A stretch of DNA of 64,000 nt from Seinonella peptonophila (GTDB lineage Bacteria; Bacillota; Bacilli; Thermoactinomycetales; Thermoactinomycetaceae), in the NCBI RefSeq assembly GCF_900129355.1, contig NZ_FQVL01000002.1:186001-250000 (forward strand). The letters are read 5' to 3'. Both the position numbers and the translations under genes were made by a program. A model generated the notes under the pieces. The model was not told the DNA's origin. It saw only the letters and a list, made by a program, of their open reading frames with translations, and did not search any database. Of this stretch, positions 44,855 through 54,199 are shown piece after piece. Each line of letters begins with the position of its first letter. Position 1 is the first letter of the stretch.

Positions 44855-47311
44855 CACAACAATATTAATCAACCGTGCTGGAACAACAATTACCTTGACT
44901 ATCTCTTTATCTTTGATTAACTCCTGAATCCGCTCATGGGCAAGGGCTTGACTTTCTATCTCTTCTTTGGATAGATCGATGGGCACAGTAATTTTCCCAC
45001 GCACTTTTCCATTTACTTGGATCACTAATTCGATGGTATCATTTTTTAGGAATTGTTCATTATATGCGGGCCATGGTTGCAGGTGAATACTCTTTGGATG
45101 ACCTGTAAGTTGCCATAGCTCCTCAGTAATATGTGGTACAAAAGGCGCTAAGAGAATGATTAATGTTTCTAAGGCGTCCTTTAAGACCCCTCGATGCGAT
45201 TCAGCAGGATAATTCGCAATCTCATTAACCAGCTCCATTATGGCGCTGACTGCTGTATTAAAGTGATTCCGCTCTCCGATTTCCGCTGTTACCTTCTTAA
45301 TGGTCTGATGAAGACGTTGACGTAGCTCTTTAGCAACATCATCTAATGGTGCATGATCAAGCTCTTCTCCTTCAAAGAGTCCATGATGATCATGTATAAG
45401 CCGCCAAACGCGCTTTAGAAAGCGAGCACTCCCTTCAACATTACTACTATCTCCCCATTCTACATCACGTTCGGGAGGTGCGGTAAAGAGCATAAAGAGC
45501 CGAGCTGCATCAGCGCCATACGTGTTTGATGCCTCAATGATACTCACAACATTTCCTTTGGATTTTGACATTTTAGCACCATTTTTTAAGACCATACCTT
45601 GTGAGAGCAGACTGGTAAATGGTTCTTCAAAATTGACCAATCCTGCATCATAAAGTACTTTTGTAAAGAAACGCGAATAGAGCAAATGAAGGATTGCATG
45701 CTCAATTCCGCCAACATATTCATCTATAGGAAGCCACTGATTTACTAAATCCGAATCAAATGGTTTTTCATGATTATGTGGATCAATATATCGAAGATAA
45801 TACCATGAAGAATCTATAAATGTATCCATTGTATCGGTTTCTCTTCTTGCATCTTGATTCCCACATTGCGGACATGTCGTATGCACGAAAGATTCTGAAG
45901 TTGTCAACGGATTCTGCTTTCCATCAAAGACAACATCTTCAGGCAAATAGACAGGCAAATCTTCTTTTGGAACAGGAACAACCCCACAATGATCACAGTA
46001 AATAATCGGGATCGGGGTACCCCAATACCGTTGGCGAGAGATTAGCCAATCACGTAGGCGATATTGAGTTGTTTCTCCACCTTTACCCACTTCTTCTAGA
46101 TGTTTGGCAATCGCTTGAATGGCTTTTCGATTTGAGATGCCATCAAACGCAGCAGAATGAATCAATGGACCTTCACCCGTATAAGCTGCTGTCAGTTGAC
46201 CTTCAGTAGGCTCTGGTTGTTGAATCACCTGTTTAATAGGAAGCTGATACTTCTTTGCGAACTGAAAATCCCGCTCATCATGTGCAGGTACACCCATTAC
46301 AGCACCTGTACCATAATCCATCAAAACATAATTACCTACCCAAATAGGTACTTTTTCTTTTGTTAGCGGATGTATGGCATACAACCCTGTAGGATAGCCT
46401 ATTTTATCTACGTTTTCAGCGGTTCGTTCAACCTCTGTTGCTTTTTTCATCTGTTCGACGAAATCGAGGATAGTCTGCTCCTGTTTCTGACCCTTGATTA
46501 ACTTGATTACCAATGGATGTTCAGGTGCTAATACAAGGTAAGTTACCCCGTACAACGTATCTGGACGTGTGGTGAATACTGTAATCTCTTCATTGATCTC
46601 TGGCAGCGCAAAAGTAACATCAGCACCTGTGCTTTTCCCAATCCAATTTCGCTGCATTGCTTTTACGCGCTCTGGCCACTTTGGTAGCTGATCAAGCCCT
46701 TCAAGCAGACGTTCAGCATAATCAGTGATTCGCAAAAACCATTGTTCAAGCTCTTTTTTCGTTACTTCTGTATCACAACGCCAACAAAGACCATCTATTA
46801 CTTGCTCATTTGCTAATACTGTATTGCAATTTGGACACCAATTTACTGATGCTTTTTTGCGATATGCAAGACCACGTTCATAAAAAAGTAAGAAGATCCA
46901 TTGATTAAAATGATAGTACTCAGGCAAACAGGTACCAATATATCGATCCCAATCATATGACATGCCCATTAATGACTGTTCTTCCTTAATGCGTTCCATG
47001 TTTTTCAAAGTCCAATCTCTTGGATTTACTCCTCGTTGAATCGCAGCATTTTCTGCGGGTAAACCAAACGCATCTGCACCCATCGGATATAACACGGAAC
47101 GACCATTCATTCGCCAAAAACGAGACACCACATCACCAATGGTATAAACTCTTGCATGCCCCATATGTAGCCCTTCTCCTGATGGATAAGGGAATTGTTC
47201 TAAAACATAGTATTTTGGTTTATTTGGATTACTTGAGCTTTTATACAATTGCTTGTCCGCCCAAATCGATTGCCATTTTGGTTCAATATCGTTTGGGTTA
47301 TATTCTTTCAT
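44846..47311 (-). CDS. leuS: leucyl-tRNA synthetase
   Basis: About 821 residues from MKEYNPNDIEPKWQSIW; GGAGG is 8 nt upstream. The frame stays open to 47467 through the T-box leader, but that extension is not coding. HIGH motif as PYPSGEGLHMGHARVY, zinc knuckle CPNCNTVLANEQVIDGLCWRC, CP1 editing domain with TTRPDTLYGVTYLVLAPEHP and GTGAVMGVPAHDERDF, KMSKS as AKMSKSKGNVVS. It charges tRNA-Leu and edits mischarged products. Regulated by the leucine T-box. Confidence 0.97.
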   Translation of the reverse strand: MKEYNPNDIEPKWQSIWADKQLYKSSSNPNKPKYYVLEQFPYPSGEGLHMGHARVYTIGDVVSRFWRMNGRSVLYPMGADAFGLPAENAAIQRGVNPRDWTLKNMERIKEEQSLMGMSYDWDRYIGTCLPEYYHFNQWIFLLFYERGLAYRKKASVNWCPNCNTVLANEQVIDGLCWRCDTEVTKKELEQWFLRITDYAERLLEGLDQLPKWPERVKAMQRNWIGKSTGADVTFALPEINEEITVFTTRPDTLYGVTYLVLAPEHPLVIKLIKGQKQEQTILDFVEQMKKATEVERTAENVDKIGYPTGLYAIHPLTKEKVPIWVGNYVLMDYGTGAVMGVPAHDERDFQFAKKYQLPIKQVIQQPEPTEGQLTAAYTGEGPLIHSAAFDGISNRKAIQAIAKHLEEVGKGGETTQYRLRDWLISRQRYWGTPIPIIYCDHCGVVPVPKEDLPVYLPEDVVFDGKQNPLTTSESFVHTTCPQCGNQDARRETDTMDTFIDSSWYYLRYIDPHNHEKPFDSDLVNQWLPIDEYVGGIEHAILHLLYSRFFTKVLYDAGLVNFEEPFTSLLSQGMVLKNGAKMSKSKGNVVSIIEASNTYGADAARLFMLFTAPPERDVEWGDSSNVEGSARFLKRVWRLIHDHHGLFEGEELDHAPLDDVAKELRQRLHQTIKKVTAEIGERNHFNTAVSAIMELVNEIANYPAESHRGVLKDALETLIILLAPFVPHITEELWQLTGHPKSIHLQPWPAYNEQFLKNDTIELVIQVNGKVRGKITVPIDLSKEEIESQALAHERIQELIKDKEIVKVIVVPARLINIVVKA

Positions 47312-47324
47312 GATTGATCCTCCA

Positions 47325-47600
47325 TTTCTGTTAATCCAATAAACCTCCCGCCCCCACAATAGAAATCCATTGCATAGGGACGAGAGGTTCATGATTTCCC
47401 GTGGTACCACCCTAACTTGTGACGTAAATATGGAAGCGCTGCCACTCACTTCATTAGGATTCTGCAATCGAATTAACTAAACGACCCACCACTGAAGAGT
47501 TGAGCATCTCGCTTCATCTGGTGTGGTAACCCATATCCATCCACGAAGGCACGCTTCGTGCCAAATATCTTTTTGTATCGGTCTAAACTCCGTACTCAAT
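47325..47600 (-). promoter_or_regulatory. leucine T-box leader of leuS
   Basis: The minus strand has the T-box sequence AGGGTGGTACCACGGG (about 47413-47398) and a terminator hairpin built from CCTCTCG and CGGGAGG followed by TTTATT. In the Stem I region the sequence CTCAACTCTTCAGTGG places CTC (47499-47497), a leucine codon, in the specifier position. This matches the downstream gene and argues that transcription antitermination responds to uncharged tRNA-Leu. Confidence 0.92.
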
Positions 47601-47606
47601 AGCCCC

Positions 47607-47635
47607 ATTATACTGTTGCACTTAGAATCCGGCAA
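47607..47635 (-). promoter_or_regulatory. sigma-A promoter of leuS
   Basis: Minus strand TTGCCG (47635-47630), 17 nt, TATAAT (47612-47607). It ends about 7 nt before the start of the T-box leader. Confidence 0.82.
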
Positions 47636-47880
47636 CTGATTGCAATAGATATTATCAACCCTCTTTTCAAGAAAAAAGGGGTATTGTTCGTAAACATCGT
47701 TTCAAAAGACCTTAGACGATATTATAAGCGGAATGGACAAGGGTGGTCAATAAAGACAAACCTTATAAACATGTTTTACTAGTATTCAGAAATATCTTAC
47801 CATTCACTATTCCCGTCTTTTGATCTTTTGCATAGGATATTCTAACCATAGGCAGCCTTCTGCAAAAAGGAGGAGGGGAA

Positions 47881-48006
47881 ATGGATGAGAATACGAGCAG
47901 TTGGAAACGCGCGGATAAAATAGCACTGATCAGTGTTATCTTTGGAATCATTAGTGGAGTACTGGCTGTTTTTGCTTTGATAGAAGATATTAATGCTAGA
48001 TGTTAA
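47881..48006 (+). CDS. small single-pass membrane protein, 41 residues
   Basis: ATG preceded by AAAAAGGAGGAGGGGAA, an excellent ribosome site. The protein is MDENTSSWKRADKIALISVI... with a glycine-containing membrane helix (ALISVIFGIISGVLAVFALI) and the tail EDINARC. Below the usual length limit of gene callers. No known family recognised; it is co-directional with the next two genes, so it may lead a small operon with the Na/Pi cotransporter-like gene. Confidence 0.7.
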   Translation: MDENTSSWKRADKIALISVIFGIISGVLAVFALIEDINARC

Positions 48007-48063
48007 TTATATTATATATTACCCCAACATATCTTAACCATATAACATAAAGGAGTGAGGCAA

Positions 48064-48375
48064 ATGGCAAGAGAAAGAGATTTTTTTCTCCAAGATGCGG
48101 CAATGCGTCGAAAAATACGAAAAATGATTCGTGAGGAGCTCAGGAGGGAGCAACAGTTTAGTCAGTCATATCAAAATGAGCCTTATTTTGAGGAGGAACA
48201 CGAACCTTGGGCAGTATTTGGAGAACCACAGCTTGATCCACATCAAGAAGCAGCATTTCGTAAGCGACCTCCACAAGTTCAAGAATGGGGAGAAGAGCCC
48301 TTTTTTCCGGAATATGGAGAAATGGACACCCCACCATTAGTTCCAACACCCAAACGAAAAAGAAAAAGAACGTAA
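48064..48375 (+). CDS. hypothetical charged protein
   Basis: 103 residues from MARERDFFLQDAAMRRKIRK, with AAAGGAGTGAGGCAA upstream. N-terminal third is basic and helical (RRKIRKMIREELRREQQ), the middle is acidic and aromatic (YQNEPYFEEEHEPWAVFGE), and the end is proline-rich then very basic (PTPKRKRKRT). No membrane segment and low complexity; probably unstructured in large part. I do not recognise a family. Possibly a spore-associated small protein, but nothing proves it. Confidence 0.65.
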   Translation: MARERDFFLQDAAMRRKIRKMIREELRREQQFSQSYQNEPYFEEEHEPWAVFGEPQLDPHQEAAFRKRPPQVQEWGEEPFFPEYGEMDTPPLVPTPKRKRKRT

Positions 48376-48433
48376 AGGTTGTCATCCTTGTCCCGATCCT
48401 TACATAGACTTGTGGAAGGAGGGGACATTCATT

Positions 48434-49390
48434 ATGAAAGAAATCATCCTACCATTTTCAATCGGACTTACTCTCTTTCTTTTTGGATTACACATGATGC
48501 GAATTGGTCTTGAAAAAGTGGCAGGTAATCATCTTCAAGATTGGTTACTTCGCTTTACAAATACACCAACAAAAGGATTTATTACTGGCATTTTAACAAC
48601 TGCTCTTCTGCAAAGTAGTAGTGCAGTTACAGTAATCACAATCAGTTTTGTTGATGTAGGAATTTTAACTTTTTCCCAATCGATTGGAATTATCCTTGGA
48701 ACAAACATTGGTACAACCATCACAACACAGATTATGGCACTAAAGATTGAAGATTTCACTGCACCTATGATCTTACTTGGCGTTTTAATACGCCTCTTAC
48801 CACTTAAACAATGGGCACATCTAGGCTCTGTTATTGCTGGTTTTGGATGCATTTTCCTTGGTATGGAGACCCTCCAATGGCTATCTGGTCCTCTTGAAAA
48901 ATTGGGCATCATTGATCAATTAATTGAGGGAAATCAATACCCGCTATTGACCGGTTTACTGATTGGAACCCTTTTTACAGCGCTCGTGCAGAGCGGAAGT
49001 GCAACAATCGCCTTAACCATGAGCCTCCTAGCAGCCCATACGATCAGTCTTCCGATTGCGATTGCCATTGTTTTTGGAAGTAATATTGGCACATGCGTAA
49101 CTGCTTGGATTGCAGCAATCAGCATGAAGCAATCAGCAAGGCAAGTCGCGATGGCTCATCTTGTCCTAAATGTCGTTGGCGTTCTATGCTTCATGCCTTT
49201 GATTCCATTGATCGATGAGGCTGCCTACTGGCTTGCTTCCGAACCTATACAACAAATTGCCCATATTCAAACCTTATTTAATATCATCTGTTCAATTGTT
49301 GTACTTCCATTCTCTACATTATTTGCAAATGCGATCACTTGGTTACTACCCAATCAAACAGAGATTATCCCTTGGAAGAAACAATATTAA
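48434..49390 (+). CDS. yqeW: Na/Pi-cotransporter II-like membrane protein (YqeW-like)
   Basis: About 318 residues; GGAGGGG lies about 10 nt upstream of ATG 48434. Two inverted repeats carry the family QSSS-type motifs: TTALLQSSSAVTVITISFVD and FTALVQSGSATIALTMSLLA, with GTNIGTTITTQIMAL and GSNIGTCVTAWIAAI. About eight to nine membrane helices; no cytoplasmic PhoU tail. Probably transports phosphate or another anion with Na+. In B. subtilis yqeW lies between mtaB and rpsU, matching the present location. Its 3' end overlaps the convergent deoC by 26 nt. Confidence 0.88.
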   Translation: MKEIILPFSIGLTLFLFGLHMMRIGLEKVAGNHLQDWLLRFTNTPTKGFITGILTTALLQSSSAVTVITISFVDVGILTFSQSIGIILGTNIGTTITTQIMALKIEDFTAPMILLGVLIRLLPLKQWAHLGSVIAGFGCIFLGMETLQWLSGPLEKLGIIDQLIEGNQYPLLTGLLIGTLFTALVQSGSATIALTMSLLAAHTISLPIAIAIVFGSNIGTCVTAWIAAISMKQSARQVAMAHLVLNVVGVLCFMPLIPLIDEAAYWLASEPIQQIAHIQTLFNIICSIVVLPFSTLFANAITWLLPNQTEIIPWKKQY

Positions 49391-50015
49391 GACCATTGCT
49401 TGTGCCAATTCGAGTTGCGCCAGCATCTATCATCGATAAGGCAGTTTCACGGTCATGAATACCACCAGAAGCCTTGATTCCTAAATCTCCACCGACTGTT
49501 TGATGCATGATTTGAACAACATCTGTCGTTGCGCCACTACTGGCATAACCCGTTGAGGTTTTGACAAAATGCGCCCCTGCCAGCTTAGCAACCTGACAAG
49601 CTGTTATTATTTGCTGTGTTGATAACAAAGCAGTTTCTAAAATCACCTTTACTAAATGTCCTTGTGCGGCTTTTACGACCTCTGCAATATCGCTTTCGAC
49701 ATACTTCCATTCTCCCTGGAAAAGAGCTGGGAGATGGATGACCATATCAATTTCATCAGCACCTAATTGAACTGCTAACTGGGTTTCAAACGCTTTGCTT
49801 TCCTTGATACTGGAACCATGTGGAAAACCAACCACCGTACAAATGTTCAACTGATCACCATACTGATTACGAACAATTGGAATCCAATAAGGTTGTATAC
49901 ATATCGCATAAAATTGATACTTGATTGCTTCCTGACATAGGTTTTCAATCTGTTGTCGCGTAGCATCTGGCTGAAGCAATGTATGATCGATATATTTTGC
50001 AAGCATATCGCTCAA
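49365..50015 (-). CDS. deoC: deoxyribose-phosphate aldolase
   Basis: 216 residues from a TTG with GGAGG 7 nt upstream. IDHTLLQPDATRQQIENLC, CTVVGFPHGSS, the Schiff-base lysine in AHFVKTSTGYASSGAT, the proton-relay lysine in LGIKASGGIHD, and RIGTSNG are visible. It cleaves deoxyribose 5-phosphate into acetaldehyde and glyceraldehyde 3-phosphate in deoxynucleoside catabolism. Coupled to the NUDIX gene by TTGA overlap. Confidence 0.95.
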   Translation of the reverse strand: MSDMLAKYIDHTLLQPDATRQQIENLCQEAIKYQFYAICIQPYWIPIVRNQYGDQLNICTVVGFPHGSSIKESKAFETQLAVQLGADEIDMVIHLPALFQGEWKYVESDIAEVVKAAQGHLVKVILETALLSTQQIITACQVAKLAGAHFVKTSTGYASSGATTDVVQIMHQTVGGDLGIKASGGIHDRETALSMIDAGATRIGTSNGLNIVSSKG

Positions 50016-50458
50016 GTAAAGTCCTCCTCTTCCATGGAAATCTCTAGCTCTTGAAAAGCATGTCGTATAATGCGGTGATTGTTAGCATAACCCCGTTTTA
50101 GCAATCGTTTCCAAGCCTCTTGTGCTGAAAGCCAAGCAACTTGATTAATCTCTTCTATTTGTGGTACTTCCTGTCCACCGGCCGTTTCCATCAAATAATA
50201 GACGACCTCTTTGTCAATATGACCATAATCATTATGGCGATATTGATAATGGATTGTATCGAGTTTCTTGATAATCTTCGCTTGGATTCCCGTTTCTTCA
50301 AGAACTTCCCTTATTGCTGTCATTTCAATTGTCTCACCTGGTTCTTGTTTTCCTTTTGGCAATGTCCATTTGCGGTATCGATCTTCAATTAGTAATATCT
50401 CTAGATTCCCAGATTGATCTCTTCTTACTACTACCCCGCCTGCTGATATTTCTTTCAT
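50012..50458 (-). CDS. NUDIX hydrolase
   Basis: 148 residues from MKEISAGGVVVRRDQSGN; an in-frame TTG at 50479 overlaps the ribosome site. The Nudix box is complete: GKQEPGETIEMTAIREVLEETGI. The preceding YRKWTLPKG is typical of diadenosine-polyphosphate or 8-oxo-dGTP-type Nudix proteins; the actual substrate cannot be told. It forms a two-gene unit with deoC after the mtaB terminator. Confidence 0.92.
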   Translation of the reverse strand: MKEISAGGVVVRRDQSGNLEILLIEDRYRKWTLPKGKQEPGETIEMTAIREVLEETGIQAKIIKKLDTIHYQYRHNDYGHIDKEVVYYLMETAGGQEVPQIEEINQVAWLSAQEAWKRLLKRGYANNHRIIRHAFQELEISMEEEDFT

Positions 50459-50497
50459 TGCTGTAAAATCTCCTTTCAACGAACCAAGGGATATATA

Positions 50498-50528
50498 ACA
50501 AAAAGGCTATCGCTTCTGATAGCCTTCT
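50498..50528 (-). terminator. terminator after mtaB
   Basis: Minus strand: AAGGCTATC (50526-50518), loop AGAAGC, GATAGCCTT (50511-50503), then TTTGTTA. It ends the rsmE-mtaB transcript just past the stop at 50532. Confidence 0.92.
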
Positions 50529-50531
50529 CGA

Positions 50532-51860
50532 TTACGATGCTGTCTCTAGTATACGTAAGAAGGTGCCCTGAGATGCTTCGCTATCTGCCTGATCAACTTT
50601 GACTCGACAAACTCGACCCACCACATCAGCTGACGCAGGAAAGACGATTGGTAAGTAGTTATCAGCATACCCGATATATAGATTGTTCTGACGATCATGC
50701 TCGTAGAGTCGTTCTGGGATCACTTCAAGCACTTGCCCGACAAATCTCTCTGCGTACTTCATTTGTAGTTGCTTGGACAATTGAATCAACTTTTCAACCC
50801 GTTGATGCTTGATTTCATCATCGACTTGATTTGTCATTCGAGCCGCCGGAGTTCCTGTCCGTTTGGAATAGGGGAATACGTGCAGTTGATACATTTCCAA
50901 CTCTTCAATCAATCGATAGGTATTCATAAATTGCTCATCGGTCTCGCCAGGGAAGCCTACAATTACGTCTGTGGTAATCGCGCAATCTGGTAATACTTCT
51001 TGCAATTGAAGTATTTTTTCACGATATTCGGCTACAGTATATTTTCTGCGCATTCTTTTAAGAATGTAGTCATCTCCAGCTTGTAATGGGATATGGAGGT
51101 GACGACACATCTTCTGTGAACGCCTAAACACTTCTATTAAGTTATCATCGATTTGACTTGCTTCAATAGAGCTGATTCGAATTCGATTTAATCCCTCAAT
51201 CGAATCAAGCTCCATCAGTAAATCTGACAATCGATAGTTATCTAGGTCTTCACCGTATCCGCCTGTATGAATACCAGTTAAAACAATCTCTTGAAATCCA
51301 TTATGAACTAATTTTTTCGCTTCTGCTATCACATGTTCTGGTTTCCGACTACGTGATAATCCTTTTGCCCATGGAATAATACAAAATGTGCAGAAGTTAT
51401 TACATCCTTCTTGTATTTTTAAAAACGCACGTGTACGTTCAGAAAATGTAGGAACTTCTAATTCTTCATATGTGCGTTGTTTCATAATATTACCAACTGC
51501 ATTGATTGGTTGACGCTCATGACGATATTGTGATACATAATCAAGGATTTTATCTCTCCCCTGTGTACCCACAACAATGTCAACACCTGGGATATCCATA
51601 ATTTCCTTGGAAGAAGTTTGTGCATAACACCCTGTAACAACAATAACTGCATCTGGATTTCGACGAATCGCTCGTCTGATCACTTGTCTACTTTTTTTAT
51701 CACCAGTATTGGTTACAGTACAAGTATTGATCACATAAACATCGGCTTCTTGATCAAAATCAACCTTTTGGTAATTTTGTTGCTGAAAGAGTTGCCAAAT
51801 CGCTTCTGTCTCATAGCTATTTACTTTACAGCCTAAAGTATGAAAAGCGACTTTATCCAT
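50532..51860 (-). CDS. mtaB: tRNA t6A37 methylthiotransferase MtaB
   Basis: About 442 residues from MDKVAFHTLGCKVNSYETEA with AGGAGG 8 nt upstream. N-terminal UPF0004 domain with three Fe-S cysteines (TLGCKVN, INTCTVTN, VTGCYAQ), radical-SAM motif CNNFCTFCIIP, and a C-terminal TRAM domain (YAERFVGQVLEVIPERLYE). It converts t6A37 of ANN-decoding tRNAs to ms2t6A using SAM twice. Starts 8 nt inside the end of rsmE, the Bacillus order. Confidence 0.95.
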   Translation of the reverse strand: MDKVAFHTLGCKVNSYETEAIWQLFQQQNYQKVDFDQEADVYVINTCTVTNTGDKKSRQVIRRAIRRNPDAVIVVTGCYAQTSSKEIMDIPGVDIVVGTQGRDKILDYVSQYRHERQPINAVGNIMKQRTYEELEVPTFSERTRAFLKIQEGCNNFCTFCIIPWAKGLSRSRKPEHVIAEAKKLVHNGFQEIVLTGIHTGGYGEDLDNYRLSDLLMELDSIEGLNRIRISSIEASQIDDNLIEVFRRSQKMCRHLHIPLQAGDDYILKRMRRKYTVAEYREKILQLQEVLPDCAITTDVIVGFPGETDEQFMNTYRLIEELEMYQLHVFPYSKRTGTPAARMTNQVDDEIKHQRVEKLIQLSKQLQMKYAERFVGQVLEVIPERLYEHDRQNNLYIGYADNYLPIVFPASADVVGRVCRVKVDQADSEASQGTFLRILETAS

Positions 51861-52599
51861 TCCATTCACCTCCTAAATCATGTCGCATAAAAAAAGCGCA
51901 ACTTATTGCGGCTATGGCGGCAGTCTCTGTCCGCAAAATCCGCTTTCCCAACGTCACAGGCTTAATTCCCGCTTGCTTTGCTCGCTCGATCTCTTGCCTT
52001 GTAAAACCACCTTCTGGACCTATGATGAGATGAATCTCTCCTTTGGGATAAGCCTTTAACGACTGGTAAAAGGAGTTCCCTCCTTGCTCATAGGCAATCC
52101 ACGCGGGTTGATTTGACAAAGCAGATAAAAGGTCATTGAAATGATAGACGGACTCAACAAGTGGAATCATACCACGGTGTGACTGCTCTGCCGCTTCTTT
52201 TACAATTCGTTGCCAACGGCTTTGCTTTTTTTCCAGTTTTCGATTATCTATCTTAACGATTGTACGCTCGGATATAACAGGGACAATCCGCTTGACTCCT
52301 AGCTCTGTCGATTTTTGTAAGATCCAATCCCAACGATCTCCTTTTGGGATCGATTGCCATAAGACAACTTCTGTATGTGGTTCACCCATAGACGGAGATT
52401 GATTTAAAATGTTCAACCTGATTTGTGAGGGCTGAATCGTCTCGATCATCGCAAGATAGTCAGCACCTTGTTCATCACAACAAATAATCTGATCGCCAGG
52501 CTGGAAACGCATCACATTTTTGATATGATGCACATCATCTCCAACGATCACAATGTGTGAATTTACTATTTGGGTTGGTTGCACAAAGTAACGTTGCAT
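51853..52599 (-). CDS. rsmE: 16S rRNA m3U1498 methyltransferase RsmE
   Basis: 248 residues. N-terminal PUA-like region (MQRYFVQPTQIVNSHIVI, DDVHHIKNVMRFQPGDQI) and a SPOUT knot with LIIGPEGGFTRQEIERAKQAG and LGKRILRTETAAIAAI. It methylates U1498 of 16S rRNA. In B. subtilis prmA lies between dnaJ and rsmE; that gene is missing here. Confidence 0.95.
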   Translation of the reverse strand: MQRYFVQPTQIVNSHIVIVGDDVHHIKNVMRFQPGDQIICCDEQGADYLAMIETIQPSQIRLNILNQSPSMGEPHTEVVLWQSIPKGDRWDWILQKSTELGVKRIVPVISERTIVKIDNRKLEKKQSRWQRIVKEAAEQSHRGMIPLVESVYHFNDLLSALSNQPAWIAYEQGGNSFYQSLKAYPKGEIHLIIGPEGGFTRQEIERAKQAGIKPVTLGKRILRTETAAIAAISCAFFMRHDLGGEWNG

Positions 52600-52995
52600 A
52601 TTTCCCCCACCTAATGATTAAAAAAACAACATTCAGTTTACCACGTTTTGATATGAAAAACCACCAAACAAAAATAGGCCCTGATAGGGCCTAGCAGTTT
52701 GTAGACAAAGTCTCTTGATCGGCTCGTGATCGTGGTTTGCGGCGACGCACCGATCTGGGCTTGCCAGGATGTGGGACTGTCGCGTTCTATCAACCTTCGC
52801 GACCGGGCAAAATTCGTCTCCTCCGGCATCCGCCTGCGGAAACTCGAACAGTTTGTCCAAAGAGAAAATGCCACTTCCGCTGCCATTCCGCTATGTTGCG
52901 TCCGAAATGGAGCTTTGCCGATCACCTCTCCACTTGCTCTTTTTGCGTTTTTCATCAGTCTGATAGGCCGTTAATAGGGTCTAGTATTCCTCTAT
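52600..52995. other. intergenic region between rsmE and dnaJ, with a G+C-rich element where prmA is expected
   Basis: No recognised gene. The G+C-rich block (52684-52984) differs in composition from the flanks, has long stop-free frames on both strands (up to 113 codons), none with a good ribosome site and known domain, and ends in near-identical direct repeats ATAGGGCCTAG (52684-52694) and ATAGGGTCTAG (52974-52984). CTGATAGG also occurs at both ends (52681 and 52960). It may be a small mobile element, a structured RNA or a gene remnant. Confidence 0.5.
52668..52693 (-). terminator. terminator at the far end of the dnaJ-rsmE gap
   Basis: Minus strand: TAGGCCCT (52693-52686), ATC, AGGGCCTA (52682-52675), then TTTTTGTTTGG. 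It probably ends the hrcA-dnaJ transcript, leaving rsmE-mtaB on its own promoter. Confidence 0.85.
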
Positions 52996-54108
52996 TTAGT
53001 CACCACGAAATGCTCGTTTCATTTTATCGAAAAAAGTACTGTTTTGCTCGTGAACATATTCACCAGTTAGACGGTTAAATTCACGCAGCAATTGTTTTTG
53101 TTCTTCTGTTAAGTTAGTAGGGGTTACAACCTTTACTTTTACGCGAAGATCACCTTCCCCATATCCACCTAAACGTGGTACACCTTTTCCATGAATTCGA
53201 AACTCACGACCTGTTTGTGTCCCTGCAGGAACTTTCATCTTGATCCGTCCATTTAATGTAGGAACGACTACCTCATCGCCTAGCGCAGCTTGCGCATAGC
53301 TAATTGGTATTTCACATACTAAGTCATCACCATCGCGATTGAAAATTTCATTCTTCTTCACTTGAACTTTCACATATAAATTACCAGGTGGTCCACCGTT
53401 AATCCCTGGCTCACCTTCTCCTGGAACAGGAATTTGGGCTCCATCATAAATACCGGCAGGGACTTTAACAGAAACAATCCGTTTTTTATTCACTCGTCCT
53501 TTGCCTGTACATGCGTTACATTTCTCTCGTACGATTTTCCCTGTACCATTACAGTCACGACATACACGTGTATAGACAATGCTAATCGGACGATTCTGAA
53601 CTACCTCCTCCTGCCCTGTCCCTTTACATGTGGAACAAGTATCAGGATGTGTACCTGGTTTTGCTCCTGATCCATGACAGACATCGCAGGTTTCCAAGCG
53701 AGGAATCACAATATCTACTTTTTTACCAAAAACAGCATCCTTTAGTTCAATATAGAGGCGATATTCTAAATCAGCACCTTGACGTGGTGCATTCGGGTTA
53801 CTCCGGCGTCCACCTCCGAAGAACATATCAAAGATATCACCAAAACCAAAGTCTTGAGAATTAAAACCACCGCCAAAATCTCCGGCTCCTGCAGCGGCAT
53901 GACCAAATTGATCATACTGAGCTTTTTTCTGTTTATCACCCAATATCTCATAAGCCTCTTTTACTTCTTTAAACTTACTTTCGGCATCAGGCTCTTTATT
54001 AACATCTGGATGATACTTTCTTGCAAGTCGACGGTATGCTTTACGAATCTCTTCTTCTGAAGCATTTCGTTTAACACCCAATACTTCATAATAATCTCGC
54101 TTGCTCAC
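52996..54108 (-). CDS. dnaJ: chaperone protein DnaJ
   Basis: 370 residues from GTG ([20 protein letters not shown]), GGAGG 7 nt upstream. J domain with HPD in YHPDVNKEP, Gly/Phe-rich linker ([20 protein letters not shown]), four CxxCxGxG zinc repeats ([32 protein letters not shown]), and C-terminal substrate-binding domains. It delivers clients to DnaK and stimulates its ATPase. Last heat-shock gene of the operon. Confidence 0.97.
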   Translation of the reverse strand: MSKRDYYEVLGVKRNASEEEIRKAYRRLARKYHPDVNKEPDAESKFKEVKEAYEILGDKQKKAQYDQFGHAAAGAGDFGGGFNSQDFGFGDIFDMFFGGGRRSNPNAPRQGADLEYRLYIELKDAVFGKKVDIVIPRLETCDVCHGSGAKPGTHPDTCSTCKGTGQEEVVQNRPISIVYTRVCRDCNGTGKIVREKCNACTGKGRVNKKRIVSVKVPAGIYDGAQIPVPGEGEPGINGGPPGNLYVKVQVKKNEIFNRDGDDLVCEIPISYAQAALGDEVVVPTLNGRIKMKVPAGTQTGREFRIHGKGVPRLGGYGEGDLRVKVKVVTPTNLTEEQKQLLREFNRLTGEYVHEQNSTFFDKMKRAFRGD

Positions 54109-54140
54109 CGGATCACCTCCTCTATATCCCATTTAGCGAA

Positions 54141-54180
54141 AAAAGGAAAGTCAAAGTCAAGTTCAATTTGACATTGACTC
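54141..54180 (-). terminator. internal hairpin/attenuating terminator between dnaK and dnaJ
   Basis: Minus strand: AGTCAATGTCAA (54179-54168), loop, TTGACTTTGACT (54160-54149), 12 bp with one mismatch, followed by TTCCTTTTTT. Because dnaJ lies downstream, it probably lowers dnaJ expression rather than stopping it fully. Confidence 0.7.
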
Positions 54181-54199
54181 TCCACACATTCATAACTCG

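Noticed and set aside
47312-47467. N-terminal extension of leuS by 52 codons
   Set aside because: The extra codons fall inside the T-box leader; GGAGG and homology place the start at 47311.
52737-53078. 113-codon plus-strand and 105-codon minus-strand frames between rsmE and dnaJ
   Set aside because: No ribosome site, no domain, overlap with dnaJ for the longer one; reported instead as an unexplained G+C-rich element.
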